53,472 bases of DNA, taken from positions 1-53,472 of the forward strand of contig VXQO01000145.1 of assembly GCA_009838975.1 (NCBI GenBank), read 5' to 3'. How positions within the stretch are numbered: the first letter of the stretch is position 1; every line of letters starts with the position of its first letter. The translations under genes and the position numbers were made by a program. Below are positions 51,053 to 53,472 of this stretch, one piece after another. This DNA is from Gemmatimonadota bacterium. Lineage in GTDB: Bacteria > Gemmatimonadota > Gemmatimonadetes > Longimicrobiales > Gaopeijiaceae. Under the pieces are notes generated by a model. The model was not told the origin of the DNA. It saw only the letters and a list, made by a program, of their open reading frames with translations, and searched no databases.

Positions 51053-52876
51053 ATGGCGACAACCCTCAGGTTCGTCCTCTGCGGCAGCGTGGACGACGGC
51101 AAAAGCACGCTGATCGGGCGCATTCTGTACGACTGCCGCCAGGTGTTTACGGATCAGATGCAGAGGGTTGAAGAGGACTCGCACCGTTACGGCACCCAGG
51201 GCGGCGCACCCGACCTCGCTCTCCTCATGGATGGCCTGCAGGATGAGCGCCGGCAGGGCATCACCATCGATGTCGCCTACCGCGGCTTCCGGACGCCCCG
51301 GCGGCGCTTCATCGTCGCGGACGCGCCCGGCCACGAGCAGTACACGCGCAACATGGCGACCGGCGCATCCACGGCCGACGCCGCGGTCGTGATGGTGGAC
51401 GCGCGCAAGGGAATCCTGCCCCAGACCGCCCGCCACACCCGGATCGTGGCGATGTTCGGGGTGCGCCACATCGTGCTGGCGGTCAACAAGATGGACCTGG
51501 TGGCCTGGGACCGCGGCACCTTCGAGTCGATCGACGCCGCTTACCGGACGGTGGCCGAAGAGGTGGGACTCGCTCAGGTCGCATCCTTCCCCGTTTCCGC
51601 TCTCACCGGCGACAACGTGACGCGGCGTTGTGCGCACACTCCGTGGTACCGCGAGCCGGGCCTGCTCGCGCACCTGGAAGGGTTGGAGACCGAGCCGCCC
51701 GCCGCGCGGCAGCCCTTCCGCATGCCGGTCCAGTACGTCAACCGCCCGAACCCGGACTTTCGCGGCTACTGTGGCCGAATCGTGGCCGGCGACGTGTTGC
51801 CCGGCGACCGTGTGCGCGTCACGCCCGCGGGAACGGCCGCCGAGGTCGAGTCGATCGTGGTGTGGCAGGGCACGCGCGACAGCGCCACGCGGGGCGATTC
51901 GGTCACGCTCACCCTCAAGCCCGACGTCGCCGTCTCGCGAGGCGACGTCATTGTGGCCGCCCAGGACCCGCTCGAAGCCGCGGACCAGTACCGGGCGCGG
52001 CTCCTGTGGATGGGCGACGAACCGCTGACGGTGGGACGCCCGTACCGGCTGAAGCTGCACACACACGAAGCGGGCGCCACCGTGACCCGAATCAGGCACC
52101 GTGTCGACGTGGAGGACGGCAGCGAACTCGCCGCCACGCAACTCGAACTCAACGACCTGGGCGTGATCAACCTCGCCACCAATCGACCGATCCCCTTCGC
52201 TCCCTTCGACGAGTCGCGCGAGCTGGGCGGCTTCATTCTCATCGATCGCGCGACCAACGCGACCGTGGGCGCCGGGACGATCACCTATTCACTCATGCGC
52301 GCGGCAAACGTCAAGTGGCAGGATTTCGACATCACCGGCGAGGTTCGCGCCGACCTCAAGGGCCAGCGCGCTCGCTGCCTGTGGCTGACCGGCCTCTCCG
52401 CTTCCGGCAAGTCGACCGTGGCCAACCTGCTGGAGCGGCACCTCGTGAGCGAAGGCCGGCACACCTACCTGCTGGACGGGGACAACGTCCGCCACGGTCT
52501 CAACCGGGACCTCGGCTTCACCGAGGCCGACCGCGTCGAGAACATCCGCCGCGTTGCCGAAGTCGCCCGCCTCATGGTGGACGCCGGGCTGATCGTGATC
52601 GTGTCCTTCATCAGCCCCTTCCAGTCCGAGCGCGATTTTGCCCGCAGCCTGTTCGACAAGGACGAATTCATGGAGATCTTCGTCGACGCGTCGGTGGAGA
52701 CGTGCGCCCGCCGCGACCCGAAGGGCCTCTACACCAAGGCGAAGCGGGGCGAAATCAGGAACTTCACCGGTGTGGACAGTCCCTACGAGCGCCCCGAACG
52801 CCCGGATCTGCGCCTCGACACCGAGAAGCTCTCGCCGGAGGAGTGCGTGGAGCTGGTGATCGAAAGGCTGGTCTAG
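51053..52876 (+). CDS. cysNC: Bifunctional CysN-CysC (ATP sulfurylase GTPase and APS kinase)
   Basis: 607 residues. The N-terminal GTPase of sulfate adenylyltransferase has GSVDDGKST (11-19), DAPGHEQY and NKMD, with EF-Tu-like beta-barrels up to about 430. The C-terminal APS kinase has its P-loop GLSASGKST near 447 and FVDASVETCARRDPKGLYTKAKRGEI, including the conserved Asp and Arg. The fusion yields PAPS directly. Both catalytic halves look intact. No cysH, cysI or cysQ is nearby, so PAPS use in reduction cannot be confirmed here. Confidence 0.96.
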   Translation: MATTLRFVLCGSVDDGKSTLIGRILYDCRQVFTDQMQRVEEDSHRYGTQGGAPDLALLMDGLQDERRQGITIDVAYRGFRTPRRRFIVADAPGHEQYTRNMATGASTADAAVVMVDARKGILPQTARHTRIVAMFGVRHIVLAVNKMDLVAWDRGTFESIDAAYRTVAEEVGLAQVASFPVSALTGDNVTRRCAHTPWYREPGLLAHLEGLETEPPAARQPFRMPVQYVNRPNPDFRGYCGRIVAGDVLPGDRVRVTPAGTAAEVESIVVWQGTRDSATRGDSVTLTLKPDVAVSRGDVIVAAQDPLEAADQYRARLLWMGDEPLTVGRPYRLKLHTHEAGATVTRIRHRVDVEDGSELAATQLELNDLGVINLATNRPIPFAPFDESRELGGFILIDRATNATVGAGTITYSLMRAANVKWQDFDITGEVRADLKGQRARCLWLTGLSASGKSTVANLLERHLVSEGRHTYLLDGDNVRHGLNRDLGFTEADRVENIRRVAEVARLMVDAGLIVIVSFISPFQSERDFARSLFDKDEFMEIFVDASVETCARRDPKGLYTKAKRGEIRNFTGVDSPYERPERPDLRLDTEKLSPEECVELVIERLV

Positions 52877-52879
52877 CCG

Positions 52880-53248
52880 CTAGGACGGCGCCCCGCCCGG
52901 GCCCGCGCCGGCGACGAACTCAACCGCAGCGGCCTCGCTGCCGTGGACCGAGAGAATGTGGTTGAAGCCGCTGATCCGGATGACCTCCTCGATCTGCGTG
53001 GACATGTCGCAGACCGCGAAGGCGCGGCTGGTCCCGCTGAACTTCCTTGCGGTCATCAGGAGAATCCGCAAACCGGCACTGCTCAGGTAGGTGAGCTCCG
53101 AGAGATTCAGCACCAGGGACCGCTCGTCCGAGTCGCTCGCCTCCCGCAGGATTTCCGCGCATTCCATGCTGTTTGCGGTATCGACGCGACCGACGAGCCT
53201 CGCGACCAGGACGCCGTCGTTGCGTGCCCAACTGACATTCAGTGCCAA
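52880..53248 (-). CDS. STAS-domain protein, paralog 2
   Basis: 122 residues from a TTG at 53248, chosen because AAAGGAG lies seven bases upstream and the protein then begins MALNVSWARNDG, aligning with the other STAS protein (MTVDLKWARSGD). The phospho-acceptor is Ser57 in TYLSSAGLRI, at the same position as in the paralog at 24813-25160. It is convergent with cysNC with only three bases between stops. No kinase partner is visible, but the window ends soon after. Likely part of an anti-sigma antagonist network; which partner it binds is unknown. Confidence 0.9.
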   Translation of the reverse strand: MALNVSWARNDGVLVARLVGRVDTANSMECAEILREASDSDERSLVLNLSELTYLSSAGLRILLMTARKFSGTSRAFAVCDMSTQIEEVIRISGFNHILSVHGSEAAAVEFVAGAGPGGAPS

Positions 53249-53325
53249 CTCACGACTCCTTTGATGGGGGTGTTGAAGGACATTAGAGTAATGCATAAGG
53301 CAACAATCCTGAAACGGACGGTGGC

Positions 53326-53439
53326 ATGGCCGAATCTCGCAGAGGATTCCTGAAGCAGTCGGTCGCGACCGTGGCCGCGGCCGCGGTCGCCGCAGGCTCT
53401 TATAAACAAAAGAAGCAGCCGACCAATATATATGTTTAG
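53326..53439 (+). CDS. Truncated Tat-substrate gene, 5' end only
   Basis: It begins MAESRRGFLKQSVATVAAAAVAAG, a textbook Tat signal (SRRGFLK), then breaks into AT-rich sequence with a TAG at 53437. Signal and position show a real exported protein whose body was lost by contig-end noise. The identity is unknown. Confidence 0.6.
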   Translation: MAESRRGFLKQSVATVAAAAVAAGSYKQKKQPTNIYV

Positions 53440-53472
53440 ATAAAGGTGGTGGCCGTAAGATTAAAAAAAAAA
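53398..53472. other. Anomalous AT-rich contig end
   Basis: The last 75 bases (ctcttataaacaaaag... ending in ten A) differ sharply in composition from the rest and break an open frame after a Tat signal. A sequencing or assembly artefact at the contig end is the simplest explanation. Confidence 0.7.

Noticed and set aside
53462-53472. Poly-A as part of a terminator
   Set aside because: It sits at the very end of the window after anomalous sequence with no upstream stem; an end artefact is simpler.
1-53472. tRNA, rRNA, prophage or insertion sequences
   Set aside because: No cloverleaf, rRNA core, integrase, transposase or terminal repeats were recognised by reading both strands; a tRNAscan/Infernal run would settle the RNA genes.

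Overview
The window reads as a contig end from a GC-rich, diderm bacterium. Its SusC/SusD pair, Oar-like TonB receptor, many Tat- or lipoprotein-type secreted hydrolases, DUF3179 and DUF2891 proteins and D-aminoacylase most resemble Gemmatimonadota; a marine or host-associated member is possible given the sulfation and DmdA-like genes. This placement is inference, as no rRNA or tRNA gene was seen. Coding density is high, with no phage, IS element or CRISPR array. The last ~75 bases are AT-rich and end in poly-A, which looks like a contig-end artefact.

Layout. 0.1-3.1 kb: a secreted multicopper oxidase with palindromic operators over its start, a periplasmic DinB-like protein and a small envelope protein. 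3.3-7.5 kb: a SusC/SusD outer-membrane uptake pair. 7.6-12.7 kb: a DCC-family redox protein, an Asp-box propeller protein coupled to a MoaD/ThiS-like protein, a YkvI-like membrane protein and a Tat-type amidase, then a decayed AlbA/HATPase regulator. 12.9-27.0 kb: a minus-strand run holding the main novelty. It encodes a divergent SLC23/NCS2-type permease with an RsbW-like ATPase domain (frameshifted in this assembly), a STAS protein, a 92-residue unknown, a 2375-residue reducing type I PKS (KS-AT-DH-ER-KR-ACP), a thioester reductase-sulfotransferase fusion and a B12-type radical SAM enzyme. 27.0-28.1 kb: an extended-SDR reductase, divergent.

28.1-34.9 kb: a five-gene minus-strand operon with two folate-dependent aminomethyltransferase/demethylase-like proteins, two PYROXD2/CrtI-like flavoproteins and a D-amino-acid-oxidase-like protein that appears circularly permuted; it suggests oxidative or demethylating breakdown of an N- or S-methylated compound. 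35.1-45.5 kb: secreted or membrane hydrolases (DUF2891, two penicillin-binding-like serine hydrolases, a metallo-beta-lactamase fold protein coupled to an S9 peptidase, D-aminoacylase), a coiled-coil protein with an internal 33-bp repeat, and a DUF3179 lipoprotein. 45.6-53.4 kb: an Oar-like TonB receptor, a Tat-exported class V aminotransferase-like protein, cysD-cysNC for APS/PAPS synthesis, a second STAS protein and a truncated Tat-substrate gene.

Working together (inference): the PKS builds a reduced chain, the reductase domain of the next protein releases it as aldehyde or alcohol, the fused sulfotransferase sulfates it with PAPS, and the radical SAM enzyme modifies it. The cysD-cysNC pair could supply PAPS. 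The permease-ATPase and STAS genes may form a partner-switch that controls transport or the pathway.
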